Below, one piece after another: positions 7,352 to 18,123 of a stretch of DNA of 64,000 nt. The stretch is from an uncultured Collinsella sp. (GTDB lineage Bacteria > Actinomycetota > Coriobacteriia > Coriobacteriales > Coriobacteriaceae). Every line of letters starts with the position of its first letter. Within the stretch, counting starts at the first letter, position 1. A program made the translations under genes and the position numbers. The notes under the pieces were generated by a model. It worked only from the letters and a program-made list of their open reading frames with translations. It was not told the DNA's origin and searched no databases. The DNA is taken from the NCBI GenBank assembly GCA_902465015.1, contig CABQLK010000006.1, positions 1 through 64,000 of the forward strand, read 5' to 3'.

Positions 7352-10300
7352 ATGCCTGTTCGAATCTATACCACCAATGCCGGCACGGATTTGAGCGATG
7401 CCGAGTCGGCGCTGCTTGCCGACCTTATTGCCCGTCACGGGCGTGCCGTGTTGCTGGCACCAACGTTTGCCGAGCTCGACCTGTGCCGTCATGATGCGGC
7501 GGAAGCCGGCGTTTCGCTGGGTATCGACTACAAGACGCCCACATCGTGGCTTCGCTCGCTTTGGGAGCTTTTGGGCGACGGGCGCGGTTTCGTCGACAAC
7601 CTGCAGCGCCAGATGCTGTTTTCGGACATGGTCACGCGCCTCGATGATGCCGACCTGCAGCCGCTTTCGCGCAGCCAGGGCACGGTGCGCATGCTCGCGC
7701 GCATGGCCCGCGATGTGCTGCCGGGCGTAGCGGGGACGGGTGCCGAGCGCTGCTGCGGCGACGTTTGCCGTCCCGATCCCAAGAGCGACGCCGAGGCTCG
7801 CGTATTCGAGCTTTTGCGTGCCTACGCGGGCGGTTTGGACCGTCGAGATATGGTCGAGCCCTGCGAGGCAGCCGACATTATGGCCGGTGCCCTGGCCGAT
7901 AGCCTGCCGGCGTGCGCCCGCGCCGTATGCGTGCGCGGTATCACGTCGTTTACGCACGGTCTGCTCGAGCTGCTGTCTGCCGTGGCGAACAATGGGGGAG
8001 AGGTCGTCGTGCTGCTTGACCGCGAGCAGGCGGCGATGCGCGAGGAGCTTGCCACGGCATTTGATGCCCGCGGTGTGCTGTTTGAGATTGCGCCGCTGGG
8101 GGAGGACGCCGTCGCGTCTGATGTCGCTTGCGGGGCCGCCGCTCAGCCTGCCTTTATTGAGGTCGCCGGCCCCCATGCCCGTGCTCATGTCTATGCGGAC
8201 GCCATCGATAAGTTGGTGAAAGCGCACAAGGAGTCCAAGGCCGATAAAGCTACTGCAACGCCCGCCGACCCTGTGCGCGTGCTCGTTGTTTCTGCCCGGT
8301 CATCCCAGCTGTTCGGTGAGCTCGCCTCTCGTCTGGCGGCGCGTCACATTGCGTCCGAGACGACCGAGTTCACGGCGTTTTCCCAGTCCATCGCGGGCAG
8401 GCAGTTTACGGCGCTCGCCAACCTGATCGAGCGTATGAAAGCCGCCGACGAGGGCACCGCTTCCAAGACCGAGTGGTGGCCTGCTCCAGAGCTTACCGAC
8501 TGGATTTATAGCCCGCTTTCGGGTACTGACGCCGCGAGCGCCCGCGGCTTCGACAAGAACATGCGCCTGTCGCGCAGCAAGACCACTGCGGGCGTCAAGA
8601 GCCTGCTGCAGAGCGTGCAGGGCCAGGTGAGGGGCGCCCGCAAGGCCGCCAGCGAAGAAAACTGGTTTAAGAACGTGCCATGCGTGGTCTCGGACGTGTT
8701 TCAGGCGCTGTGGCGCGACAAACCCGTGACGGCGCTCAAGGCCATGCTCGCCGTTGCAGAGGCGCTGCCCGATCGCGCTCTAGGCGGTCTTGACGGCCAG
8801 GCCCGTCGCCAGGCGGAGACGGCTTTGCTGCGCCATGCCATCGACATCCTTATGAATGATGCTCGCGCGCTCGACGTGTCGCAGGCCGCGACCGTGCCGG
8901 TTCTCGACGGCGTTCGAACCAAGGTGGACAAGCGCAGTACCGCTTACGATTACGAGACCTACGAGGTCGATCGCACGCCACGTGCTCAGGTTCGTTTTGC
9001 TCCGCTTGCCGATGCGGCGGTTCTGCGCCCCGGCAGCTACGATGCCGTGCTGTTTGCCGATGTCGACCTGGACAGCTATCCGCTTTCGCACGAAGAGGGC
9101 CCGCTTGCCACGTTGACAGCCGAGCTGCGCCGCGACGGCGTGTCTTTGGAGCCTGCCGCTCTTCTGCGCGTGCGCTTTGGCCGTGCAATGCAGGCGGCGA
9201 GCGGTCCGGTCGCGCTCGCCCGCGTGACGCACGATCGCCAGGCACGCGAGTGCTACCCGGCAGCCGTATGGACCGAGTTGCGGGCGCATGCCGAGGCCGC
9301 TGGCAACGCTAGGGCCGCTGGCAACGCTAAGGCCTCTGGCGCTGTCAAACCCACGCGCGTGGGCGAGGGCGATATCATCGCTGACTTTGATCCCGCGGCA
9401 GGCGAAGGTCTTAGGCGCGAGCGCGTGACCTGCGAAGCTCCTCAGCACCTGAGCGATGAAGCCATTCCGTATCTGGTCCTGCGCCGTCGCGATGGCGAGG
9501 GTGAGGACGCGCCGCTGGTGCCGCGCCTGACGTCCGCTTCGCAGATCGAGGCCTATTCGACCTGCCCGCTATGCTGGTTCGTCTCGTACCGCGTGAAGCC
9601 CCAGTCGATCGACGCCGGCTTTGGCAATATGGAGAAGGGTAACTTTGTCCACGACGTGCTGGAGCACTTGCATGCACGTTTTCCGCAGGAGGGCATGGAG
9701 CGCGTGACGCCCATGAATTTGCCGCGCGCGCAGGAGCTGCTGCGCGAGGTCTTTGCTGAGACCCTGGCCGAGCACGCCGGCAAGCGCGGTGCCGAGGGCC
9801 CGCTGGTGCCGCTCTCCCCGGTGGAGGAGCGTCAGGTGGCCGAGATCTTGCCGCAGTTGGAGGGCGTGCTTGCCTACGAGTCCGAGGCACTTGCCCCCTT
9901 TGCCCCGCGCTACCTGGAGTTTGCGTTCAACGAGCTCCAGGTCGAGTATGCCGGTTGGCCGCTCGGCGGGCGCATCGACCGCGTAGATGTGGATGCCGAG
10001 AATCGCGCCGTGGTAATCGACTACAAGCATCGTTCGGGTGTCGAGGAGTTTAAGCTTGCCGACCCCACGGTGCGTGACGAGGAGACGGGCGAGGCTCCCA
10101 TCGACGACCCGCGCTGGCTGCCGCCCCATACCCAGACACTCATCTACGCGCAGGCCATGCGTCGGGCGCTGGGCCTAGATACCCGTGCTGCGCTCTATTT
10201 TTCGACCAAGGGCGGCAAGCCCGCGCTGCGCGGCGCGGCGAGTGCCGAGTTGCTCGAGGAAGAGCGTGGTGACGGTCGCATCCCGGGCCTCAAGAAGGGC

Positions 10301-10486
10301 TTCCCGGGCGAGGGCGGCAGCATGGACTTCGATGCCCTGCTCGACCGCGTGGAGACCGGCATTGCCGAGCGCCTGCGCGAGCTCGAGGCAGGTGACGTCG
10401 CCGCTGTCGACCCGACATCGGCGCAAGCCGCGCATGCGCGCTGCTCGTATAACCACGAAGGAACGTTTGTAAGGAGGGACGTGTAG
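7352..10486 (+). CDS. addB: AddB/RexB-like helicase-nuclease subunit
   Basis: A 1044-residue protein with the plan of an AddB/RexB subunit: a degenerate helicase-like N-terminal two thirds and a C-terminal PD-(D/E)XK nuclease. The nuclease core GGRIDRVDV precedes VVIDYKHRSG near 884-893. The complex resects double-strand ends for recombination repair. Cysteines of the usual Fe-S staple are partly present (TCPLC near 737-741 and one in ARCSYN near the end), so the cluster may be absent. Residues ~648-663 contain an alanine-rich tandem repeat (AAGNA twice). ATG 7352 follows GGAGGA. The stop lies three bases before the addA-like start, so the two are surely co-translated. Confidence 0.85.
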   Translation: MPVRIYTTNAGTDLSDAESALLADLIARHGRAVLLAPTFAELDLCRHDAAEAGVSLGIDYKTPTSWLRSLWELLGDGRGFVDNLQRQMLFSDMVTRLDDADLQPLSRSQGTVRMLARMARDVLPGVAGTGAERCCGDVCRPDPKSDAEARVFELLRAYAGGLDRRDMVEPCEAADIMAGALADSLPACARAVCVRGITSFTHGLLELLSAVANNGGEVVVLLDREQAAMREELATAFDARGVLFEIAPLGEDAVASDVACGAAAQPAFIEVAGPHARAHVYADAIDKLVKAHKESKADKATATPADPVRVLVVSARSSQLFGELASRLAARHIASETTEFTAFSQSIAGRQFTALANLIERMKAADEGTASKTEWWPAPELTDWIYSPLSGTDAASARGFDKNMRLSRSKTTAGVKSLLQSVQGQVRGARKAASEENWFKNVPCVVSDVFQALWRDKPVTALKAMLAVAEALPDRALGGLDGQARRQAETALLRHAIDILMNDARALDVSQAATVPVLDGVRTKVDKRSTAYDYETYEVDRTPRAQVRFAPLADAAVLRPGSYDAVLFADVDLDSYPLSHEEGPLATLTAELRRDGVSLEPAALLRVRFGRAMQAASGPVALARVTHDRQARECYPAAVWTELRAHAEAAGNARAAGNAKASGAVKPTRVGEGDIIADFDPAAGEGLRRERVTCEAPQHLSDEAIPYLVLRRRDGEGEDAPLVPRLTSASQIEAYSTCPLCWFVSYRVKPQSIDAGFGNMEKGNFVHDVLEHLHARFPQEGMERVTPMNLPRAQELLREVFAETLAEHAGKRGAEGPLVPLSPVEERQVAEILPQLEGVLAYESEALAPFAPRYLEFAFNELQVEYAGWPLGGRIDRVDVDAENRAVVIDYKHRSGVEEFKLADPTVRDEETGEAPIDDPRWLPPHTQTLIYAQAMRRALGLDTRAALYFSTKGGKPALRGAASAELLEEERGDGRIPGLKKGFPGEGGSMDFDALLDRVETGIAERLRELEAGDVAAVDPTSAQAAHARCSYNHEGTFVRRDV

Positions 10487-10489
10487 ACC

Positions 10490-13400
10490 ATGGATCTTTC
10501 GACTTTGATGCCGCAACAGCTGCGGATCGTCAAAACGCTCGACCGTCCGCTGTTTGTCTCGGCGGGCGCCGGTTCGGGCAAGACCTTTACCCTTACGCGC
10601 CGCATCGTCTACGCGCTCTCGCCCGAGTCTGGTCCGTTCGTTGAGCATCTGGACCAGGTGCTCGCCATTACCTTTACCAAAGATGCCGCGGCCGAGATCC
10701 GTGACCGCGTGCGCCGCGCGCTCATCGACGAGGGCATGGACGAGGAGGCCCTGACCGTCGACGATGCGTGGATCTCGACCATTCACGGCATGTGCTCGCG
10801 CATCCTGCGCGCGCATGCGCTGGAGCTGGGCATCGACCCCGAGTTCACGGTGCTCACCGATACCGACGAGCTTATGGACCAGGCTGTTGAGCATGTGCTG
10901 GCCCGCGCGACGGCGCCCGATGCCGCCCCCGAGCTCGCGGCATCGCTCAAGGCCCTCTACGCCTGGTATCCCATGGCGGGCGAGGGCGGCCCCTTTAGCG
11001 CCGGCACCACCATCAAGGGCCTGGTGCGCGAGCTGCTGGAGCTCTCGAGCCAGCTGCCGGGCGGCATGGGCGACGTGAGCGTGGCGCGCGGCCAGGCCGA
11101 CACCTCGGCGCTTGCCGATGCATATCGCGCAGCACTGGGTGCGAGCAAGGCCGCGACCGAGAAGGCGCAGATGGCACTCGACGCCATCGACGCGTTCGAG
11201 GCGAGCGGCAAGACCATGGCCGATGCAGCGCGACTCATGATGTCGTGCGGCATGCCGCGGGCGAGCAAGGCATTCCCCAAGGAACAGGCCGAACTGCTCA
11301 AGGCAGAGGCTGCCGATGCATTTATCAATATCGTGCTGGCCTGCGGTGGCCCCGCGCTCGATGCGCTAGTGGGCTTGGCCCGCTCTGTAGAGGCCGAGTA
11401 TCGCGCGCTGAAGGCCGCCCAGTCCGCGCTCGATAATAACGACCTGCTTCGCATGGCGTACGAGGCGTTGCGCGATTACCCTGCCATTCGTGCTGCGTAC
11501 GAGGGCCGCTTTAAGATGGTCATGATCGATGAGTTCCAGGATACCGACCAGATGCAGGTCGATTTGATTCGCTATCTGACGGGCGCGGGGGAGCGCGCGC
11601 TGTGCACCGTAGGCGATGCGCAGCAGTCGATCTACCGCTTCCGAGGCGCCGAGGTCGAGGTATTCCGTCGCCAGGAGCGCAAAGTGGGTTCGACGACGGC
11701 GTCCGAGACGGTCGCCACGTCCGATGTCCCCGCCGGCGAGCTCGTCAAACTCGTGCGCAACTTCCGCAGCCACGACGAGGTGCTGCGCTACGTGGCGCGC
11801 GTCTTTGACGGCGACACCGGTGGTTTGATGCAGGGGTTCTTGGATCTTGAGCCGAGTGACGATCGCGAGGACAAGCTCAGGGCAAAGGCTTCGCGCCGCC
11901 AGGCGCTGCTCGTTGCCGGCGGCAGCACCCAGGAGCGAACGCAGGCGAAAGCTCGTGCGATTGCCGAGCGTTTCCGCGCGCTTGCCGATAAAAAACAGCC
12001 TCAGGGCAGCATGGTCCTGCTGCTGGGTCGCATGACCAATGCCGACGTCTACGCACAGGCCTTCCGCGACCAGGGGCTCGACTGCGTCATCGCGGGCGGC
12101 TCGGTCTTTGCCCAGGCAGCCGAGGTGCAGACGGTGCGTGCCCTGGTCTGCGCGCTCGCCAATCCGGCCGATACGGCGCAGGGTCTTATGCCGCTGCTGG
12201 CCTCGCAGATGTTTGCACTCGGCGCCCAGGAGTTCCTGGCGCTGGCGACCAAACTCGACGATCAGACGGGCGAGACGTCGCGCCGCAACATCGATGCGGG
12301 CATCATGAGCGATTCCGATGTGCCGGGCTTACAGGGCTTGCCGCTCGTGACGCGCGCCCGCGAGGTGCTGCGGTATGCGCTTCGCCGCGTGGGCCGCGAT
12401 TCGTTCGCCGCCATCGCGCGCGACGCGATCAATGCCTCCGGCTGGTTCGTGCGCCTGGCGCAGCGCGGCCCCGAGGGGAAGGCCATTGCCGCCAACGTGC
12501 TCAAGGCGCTCGACGCCGTGGCCGAGGCAGAGGCCGAGCTCGGCAATTCTCCGCGCTCCATCGCGCTCGCCTTCGACCGCTTCTTCGCGGGCAAGGAGGC
12601 CCCGGGCGCGCTCAACGAGGAGGGTGACGGCGCGGTACGCATCATGACCGTGCATGCGTCCAAGGGTCTGGAGTATCCGGTCGTGGCGGTTGCCGAGTGT
12701 TTTGGCGTGCGCAAGCCGTCCGGTGCGGCGCAGATGGGTCGCGTCGAGGGCGGAGCGCAGGTCGTGGCGCTGCCGGCACGCTTCGACGGCGTTAAACTCG
12801 CGGACGGTACGTTCGTGAAGGGCGATGACGTCAAAAAGCAGTTTGAACACGCGTTTAAGGGCAAGGGCACGTCGCTGTGGTTGCCGCCAGAGCTTATGGA
12901 GGACGTATGCGCGACGGGCTCTCCCGCCGAGGCATTTGCCCGCCTGCGCAACGACGACCTGCAACTTTCGCTCGAAGAGCGGGCTCGTCTGCTCTATGTC
13001 GCCATGACGCGTGCGCGCGAGCTGGTGATCTTGGCGATGGATGCCGGCGTGAGCCGTGGCAAGGTGACGGCGCCGACCTTCGACGTCGAGACCGATCTGA
13101 CCTACGACGTGCTGCGCCGTATTTTGCCGACCGACGCTCTGGACATGCCGCAGCTCGATGCCGACCGTTTGGTGTTCGACAACTCCAGACCGGGCGACTA
13201 CGAGCTTATCTCGCTGGCGGACTTTACGTTTGGCGAGCAGGCGTTTGAGGCTAACGCTTCGCTGGATGTCGAGGGCAGGCTTGTTCGTGGCGATGCCGAT
13301 GCCGCCGATAATGCTGCGCGCTCAACCGTCCCCGGTCCTGCCGACCCCAAGCCCGATTCGTTTGAGCTTGTGTATCCCCAGGCAGTGGGCGTGCGCATGG

Positions 13401-14116
13401 GCATCTGTCCGTATCCGATGCGTGATTCGTATAGCTACTCGTCAATCGCCGCGGCGCTCCATGCCGAGACGGAAGATCGTGCCGCCGAGGCACACGTGCC
13501 CATGGACGAGGCCGGCGATGATGCGGAGTCGGATGGCTCGGAGATGACGGATGCAGACGTGGCTGCTGTCGAGCCCGCCGGCAACCCCATGGCGCTGGGC
13601 TCGGCGTTCCACGCCGCTTGCCAGTGGCTCATCGAGATGGGTGCCGATGCGCTGCCCGCTGCGCGCGCCGATGCGCTGGCGCGCCTGTGGCGCCTGACGC
13701 CGGAGCAGCGCGAGCGCTTCGATGTCGCCCTGAATCGCTGGCTCAAGTCGGCTGTTCGTGCTGACCTGCTCGCGTGGCCGTGCGTTCGTGCCGAGGTGCC
13801 GTTCTTTTCGCTGGGCTGCGAGGACGAGGACATCGCCCGCTACGGCGCCTATGCCGAGGGTGCCATCGATGCACTGGCCACCGACCCGGCCGATCCGTCA
13901 CGCGCACTGGTCATCGACTACAAGACGGGCGGCACGCCGGATGAGACGCCCGACCAGCTGCTCGAGAAGCACGCCCTGCAGGCGCGCGTCTACGCTGATG
14001 TTCTGCACAAGGCGGGCTTTGAGGCCGTGACCGTCAAGTTCGTCCGCGTGGAGCAGCCGAATCCAGCCATCTTCGTCGAACCCGCCGAACCTCAAGTAGT
14101 CACCTACAATCTCTAG
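10490..14116 (+). CDS. addA: AddA-like UvrD-family helicase/exonuclease
   Basis: Superfamily 1 helicase of 1208 residues with a C-terminal RecB-type nuclease, the motor subunit partnering the preceding protein in double-strand break end processing. Motifs in order: Q-motif (PQQLRIV, 8-14), Walker A (AGAGSGKT, near 24-31), Walker B (MIDEFQDTDQMQ near 344), NFRSHDEVL near 424, VHASKGLEYPVV near 722, YVAMTRAREL near 837. The nuclease domain has GSAFHAACQWL near 1038 and VIDYKTGG near 1140. Length fits AddA (~1200). A ribosome site lies inside the last codons of addB. Confidence 0.92.
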   Translation: MDLSTLMPQQLRIVKTLDRPLFVSAGAGSGKTFTLTRRIVYALSPESGPFVEHLDQVLAITFTKDAAAEIRDRVRRALIDEGMDEEALTVDDAWISTIHGMCSRILRAHALELGIDPEFTVLTDTDELMDQAVEHVLARATAPDAAPELAASLKALYAWYPMAGEGGPFSAGTTIKGLVRELLELSSQLPGGMGDVSVARGQADTSALADAYRAALGASKAATEKAQMALDAIDAFEASGKTMADAARLMMSCGMPRASKAFPKEQAELLKAEAADAFINIVLACGGPALDALVGLARSVEAEYRALKAAQSALDNNDLLRMAYEALRDYPAIRAAYEGRFKMVMIDEFQDTDQMQVDLIRYLTGAGERALCTVGDAQQSIYRFRGAEVEVFRRQERKVGSTTASETVATSDVPAGELVKLVRNFRSHDEVLRYVARVFDGDTGGLMQGFLDLEPSDDREDKLRAKASRRQALLVAGGSTQERTQAKARAIAERFRALADKKQPQGSMVLLLGRMTNADVYAQAFRDQGLDCVIAGGSVFAQAAEVQTVRALVCALANPADTAQGLMPLLASQMFALGAQEFLALATKLDDQTGETSRRNIDAGIMSDSDVPGLQGLPLVTRAREVLRYALRRVGRDSFAAIARDAINASGWFVRLAQRGPEGKAIAANVLKALDAVAEAEAELGNSPRSIALAFDRFFAGKEAPGALNEEGDGAVRIMTVHASKGLEYPVVAVAECFGVRKPSGAAQMGRVEGGAQVVALPARFDGVKLADGTFVKGDDVKKQFEHAFKGKGTSLWLPPELMEDVCATGSPAEAFARLRNDDLQLSLEERARLLYVAMTRARELVILAMDAGVSRGKVTAPTFDVETDLTYDVLRRILPTDALDMPQLDADRLVFDNSRPGDYELISLADFTFGEQAFEANASLDVEGRLVRGDADAADNAARSTVPGPADPKPDSFELVYPQAVGVRMGICPYPMRDSYSYSSIAAALHAETEDRAAEAHVPMDEAGDDAESDGSEMTDADVAAVEPAGNPMALGSAFHAACQWLIEMGADALPAARADALARLWRLTPEQRERFDVALNRWLKSAVRADLLAWPCVRAEVPFFSLGCEDEDIARYGAYAEGAIDALATDPADPSRALVIDYKTGGTPDETPDQLLEKHALQARVYADVLHKAGFEAVTVKFVRVEQPNPAIFVEPAEPQVVTYNL

Positions 14117-14128
14117 CCCTCAGATAAC

Positions 14129-14191
14129 TTGCGGTGGAATACGGACTGTTTTGGCCAAAAAAGCCGCCAAACAGTCCGCATTTCACCGCAA
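14129..14191. repeat. GTTGCGGTGA palindromic repeat, copy 2
   Basis: Arms 14129-14151 and 14169-14191 pair at 21 of 23 positions around a 17-base loop. The loop, read in reverse complement, begins GGCGG then a T run like copy 1, so this copy is inverted relative to it. It sits between addA and dnaE. Confidence 0.82.
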
Positions 14192-14291
14192 CTCAATAGG
14201 AGCCGTGTTGGTTTGGCTAGGTTCGGGTGCTGTCCGTGCCGTGCGGTAAAATCGTTCAGTCAGAACACGAACCCGCATCGGAGCTCATCAC

Positions 14292-17200
14292 ATGGCATTC
14301 GTCCATCTGCACAATCACACTGTTTTTTCCATGCTCGACGGCGCAACCCGTATCCAGGATATGGTCAACCGTGCCGTTGAACTTGGCATGCCCGCCGTGG
14401 CCATTACCGACCACGGCTACATGTATGGCGTGCCCGACCTGGCGCTGGCCTGCGACGCCGTCAATCACAACACGCCCGAGTACAAGACGTGGAGCCACGA
14501 TAAGGCCTTCTTGGAAAAGGACCGCCGCGACGAGCTGGTGGAGCCCGATCCCGAGGAAAACCCGCGCGAGCATGCCCAGTATGTGAAGGACATGGCCATG
14601 TGGGACGAGAAGGGCAACATCGACGAGCTCAAGCCGCCCCTGGTCATCAAGCCCATCTTTGGCTGCGAGGTCTACTTTACGCCGGACGAGACCCTTGCCC
14701 GCGACCACAAGCCCGAGCTCTACCACATGATCCTTCTGGCCAAGGACCAGGAGGGCTACGTCAACCTGATGCAGACGGTCTCCGAGGCCGCCGTGCAGGG
14801 CTTTTACTACAAGCCGCGCGTGACGCTCGACAACCTGCGCCGCCATGCCAAGGGCATGATCTGCACCAGCGCCTGCATCGCGGGCATCATTCCCAAGTAC
14901 ATCGACCGCGGTGACATGGAGGGCGCCATCAAGTGGGCCGAGACCTTCCGTGACACCTTCGAGCCCGGCGACTTCTACATCGAGATCCAGGAACACGGCA
15001 TCACCACCGACAACGGCCTGACCGACGAGCAGATGGACCGCACGCTCATCGATATCGCCAAGCAGGTGGGGGTCAAGGTCATCGCCACAAACGACTTCCA
15101 CTACCTGCGCCGCGAGGACGCGCCCGTGCAGGACGTCATCATGTGTATTGGCATGAACGCCAAGGTCGACGACCCCAACCGCATGCGCATGACCGGCTCG
15201 GAGTTTTACATGAAGACCGAGGAGGAGATGCGGGCGATGTTCCCGTATTGCCCCGAGGCCTGCGACAACACGCTCGAGATCGCCGACAAGTGCTACGTGG
15301 AGCTGGACTGGGACTCCATCATCCTGCCGCGCTTCCCGTTGCTCGATCCGGGCGAGACGCACGAGAGTCAGTTCCGCCGCGAGTGCGAGAAGGGCCTGCG
15401 CCAGCACTATGGTGACGACTGGGCCACGCGCGAGATCGGTGGCGTTAACATCAAAGAGCGCTTTGAGTACGAATACAAGGTCATCTGCGACAAGGGCTTT
15501 GCCGCCTACTTTTTGATCGTTGCCGAGTACGTGCAATGGGCCAAGGACAACGGCATCGGCGTCGGCCCCGGCCGTGGCTCGGCCGCCGGCGCTATCGTCG
15601 CCTACGCCATGAACATCACCGCGTTCGACCCGCTCGAGAACGGCCTGATGTTCGAGAGGTTCCTGTCCCCGCAGCGTACCGAGATGCCCGATATCGATAT
15701 GGACTTCGACGATGAGCGGCGCCTCGAGGTCGTGGAGCACGTTCGCCAGCTCTACGGCCCCGAGAAGGTCACCCACGTCATCACCTACTCGACCATTAAG
15801 GCCAAGCAGGCCATCAACGACGCCGCGCGCGTGCTGGACTATCCGGTCTACATGGGCCAGCGCCTGTCCAAGATGGTCTCGAGCGACCCCAAGGTCAAGC
15901 TCAAGCAGGTGCTCGAAAAGCAACCCGGCAAAGAGGATCTGTTTAACCCCGACTTTGCCGAGGCCTATAAAAAGGATGACGACGCCCGCCGCATCATCGA
16001 CACGGCGCTCTCGATCGAGGGCCTCACCCGTGGCGAGGGCGTGCACGCGTGCGCCGTTCTGATCTGCCGCGATCCCGTCAACGAGCACGTACCCACCAAG
16101 CTCGATACCAAGGGCGGCGTCGAGATTACCCAGTACGAGGGCCATACCGTTGCCGACATGGGCTTGCTCAAGATGGACTTCCTGGGTCTGCGCACGCTGA
16201 CGGTTATCTCTAAGGCCAAGGCTAACATCAAAAAGAACTTCGGCATCGACATCAAAGAGGAAGAGATTCCCTTTGACGACCCCGAGATCTTTAAGCTCAT
16301 GGGCTCCGGCCACACCGCCGGCGTCTTCCAGGTCGAGTCCGCCGGCATGACGGCCACGATCAAGAACATGAAGCCCACCGAGTACAAGCACGTCGTAGCA
16401 TTGATCGCCCTGTACCGCCCGGGCCCGCTGGGCGCCGGCATGGTCTCGTCCTACATCAACCGTATGAACGGCAAGGAGCCGGCCGTCTCCTACGACGACC
16501 GTCTGGACGACATCCTGGGCGAAACCTACGGCACCATGGTCTACCAGGAGCAGGTTATGCTCATCTCCGTCGAGATGTGCGGCTTCTCCAAGGGCGAATC
16601 GGACTCGCGTATCCGTAAGCCCGTGGCTAAGAAGAAGATCAAGCTGCTCACGTCGACGGTGCTCCACTGGGAGGATGGCTCGGACGAGACCACCTACGAC
16701 CACTGGATGAATGGCGCCATCAAGAACAACTACACGCGCGAGGTCGCTCAGAAGATTTGGGACGATGTTCTCGAGTTCGCATCTTACGCCTTTAACAAGT
16801 CGCACTCCGCTGGCTACGCCATCCTGGTTATGCAGACGGCGTGGCTCAAGGCACACTATCCGCACGAGTACATGGCGGCCGTTCTGACGTCCTACACGGG
16901 CAAGACCGACAAGATCGTGCACTACGTCTCGGCATGCCGTCACGACGGCATCCCCGTGCTTTCGCCAGATGTCAACGAGTCCGGTACCGAGTTCACGGCT
17001 ACCAAGGAGGGCGTGCGCTTTGGTCTGGCCGGCATTCGCGGCGTGGGCACCGGCGTGGCGCAGGCGATTATCGCAGAGCGCGAGGCGGGCGGCCCGTTTA
17101 AGACACTGCACGACTTTGTCGAGCGCGTGGACTCGAGCCAGGCCAACCGTCGCGTGATCGAATCGCTCATCAAGGCAGGCGCCTTCGACTCCACGGGGTA

Positions 17201-18095
17201 TCCGCGCCGCCAGATGATGCACTTTGTGGACAAGAACAACCCCGAGAACATCATCGATGCCGCGGTAAAGCGCCAGAAGGATCGCGCGAGCGGCCAGACG
17301 TCGTTCTTCGACATGTTTGGCGACGTTGAGGGCTCGGGCTTTGAGGTGAGGGTGCCCGATCCGGATGGCCAGGAGTGGGACCGCCACCTTAAGCTGAGCC
17401 AGGAGAAGGAGGTTCTGGGCATCTATGTCTCGGACCACCCGCTGCGCCCGTTTGAGTATGCACTTAGCAAAGCGCGCGACTTCTCGTTCTCGCAGATCGA
17501 CACCGGCTACGAGGTGCAAAACCCCACGGGCGGTACCATCAACCAGGAGATTCCCGAGGGTAAGGCGCTGTGGTGGGCCGGTATGGTCTCGAGTGTGTCC
17601 AAGCGCGTGACCAAAAACGGCGATCCCATGGGCATCGTGCAGCTCGAGGACATGGAGGGCGAGGCCACGGTCGTGGTGTTCCCCAAGACCTACAAGGAGG
17701 CCGAGGGGTATCTGTACGGCGAGGTCGATCCCGAGACCGGCGCGCAGCTGTCCGACGCGTTTGTGCGCATTAAGGGCAAGCTCGAGCGCTCGGACCGCGG
17801 CGACCAGATCATCGCGCAGGAGATTGTGCCGCTGGAGCTTAGCGAGGAGAAAAACAAGCCCAAGGTCTTTGAGGTCATGGTGCCCAACAGCCGCTTTAGC
17901 CAGGGCAATATGGCGCGTCTGGCCACGGTGCTCACCACCAACCCGGGCGGCGACCGCGTGGAGATCTTTATTGAGCAAGTCGACGGGCGCGTACTGCGTG
18001 CCGAGGTGCCGGCCAAGGTCAATGCACGCTCGATTCCGCTGCTGGCAGAGGCAAAGGCCATCGTCGGCAACCAAGGCCGCGTGACGGTTATCTAA
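14292..18095 (+). CDS. dnaE: DNA polymerase III alpha subunit
   Basis: Replicative polymerase catalytic subunit of 1267 residues, family C, DnaE type. It has an N-terminal PHP domain (HLHNHTVFSMLDG, 5-17; ITDHGYMYG near 39), the polymerase core with GPGRGSAAGA near 424 and the catalytic aspartates D467, D469 and D471 in PDIDMDFDD, a helix-hairpin-helix region (IRGVGTGVA near 915), and a C-terminal OB fold (~1090-1190). Length is close to actinobacterial DnaE1. TAAAAT at 14247-14252 could be its -10. Spacing of 28 bases to the next gene suggests co-transcription. Confidence 0.96.
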   Translation: MAFVHLHNHTVFSMLDGATRIQDMVNRAVELGMPAVAITDHGYMYGVPDLALACDAVNHNTPEYKTWSHDKAFLEKDRRDELVEPDPEENPREHAQYVKDMAMWDEKGNIDELKPPLVIKPIFGCEVYFTPDETLARDHKPELYHMILLAKDQEGYVNLMQTVSEAAVQGFYYKPRVTLDNLRRHAKGMICTSACIAGIIPKYIDRGDMEGAIKWAETFRDTFEPGDFYIEIQEHGITTDNGLTDEQMDRTLIDIAKQVGVKVIATNDFHYLRREDAPVQDVIMCIGMNAKVDDPNRMRMTGSEFYMKTEEEMRAMFPYCPEACDNTLEIADKCYVELDWDSIILPRFPLLDPGETHESQFRRECEKGLRQHYGDDWATREIGGVNIKERFEYEYKVICDKGFAAYFLIVAEYVQWAKDNGIGVGPGRGSAAGAIVAYAMNITAFDPLENGLMFERFLSPQRTEMPDIDMDFDDERRLEVVEHVRQLYGPEKVTHVITYSTIKAKQAINDAARVLDYPVYMGQRLSKMVSSDPKVKLKQVLEKQPGKEDLFNPDFAEAYKKDDDARRIIDTALSIEGLTRGEGVHACAVLICRDPVNEHVPTKLDTKGGVEITQYEGHTVADMGLLKMDFLGLRTLTVISKAKANIKKNFGIDIKEEEIPFDDPEIFKLMGSGHTAGVFQVESAGMTATIKNMKPTEYKHVVALIALYRPGPLGAGMVSSYINRMNGKEPAVSYDDRLDDILGETYGTMVYQEQVMLISVEMCGFSKGESDSRIRKPVAKKKIKLLTSTVLHWEDGSDETTYDHWMNGAIKNNYTREVAQKIWDDVLEFASYAFNKSHSAGYAILVMQTAWLKAHYPHEYMAAVLTSYTGKTDKIVHYVSACRHDGIPVLSPDVNESGTEFTATKEGVRFGLAGIRGVGTGVAQAIIAEREAGGPFKTLHDFVERVDSSQANRRVIESLIKAGAFDSTGYPRRQMMHFVDKNNPENIIDAAVKRQKDRASGQTSFFDMFGDVEGSGFEVRVPDPDGQEWDRHLKLSQEKEVLGIYVSDHPLRPFEYALSKARDFSFSQIDTGYEVQNPTGGTINQEIPEGKALWWAGMVSSVSKRVTKNGDPMGIVQLEDMEGEATVVVFPKTYKEAEGYLYGEVDPETGAQLSDAFVRIKGKLERSDRGDQIIAQEIVPLELSEEKNKPKVFEVMVPNSRFSQGNMARLATVLTTNPGGDRVEIFIEQVDGRVLRAEVPAKVNARSIPLLAEAKAIVGNQGRVTVI

Positions 18096-18123
18096 GCTAC
18101 CCCGGGTGAGATTGGAGGAAGTG

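Noticed and set aside
14272..14281. GTTCAGTCAGAAC-like sequence upstream of dnaE as a LexA box
   Set aside because: The half-sites are in the opposite orientation to GAAC-N4-GTTC.
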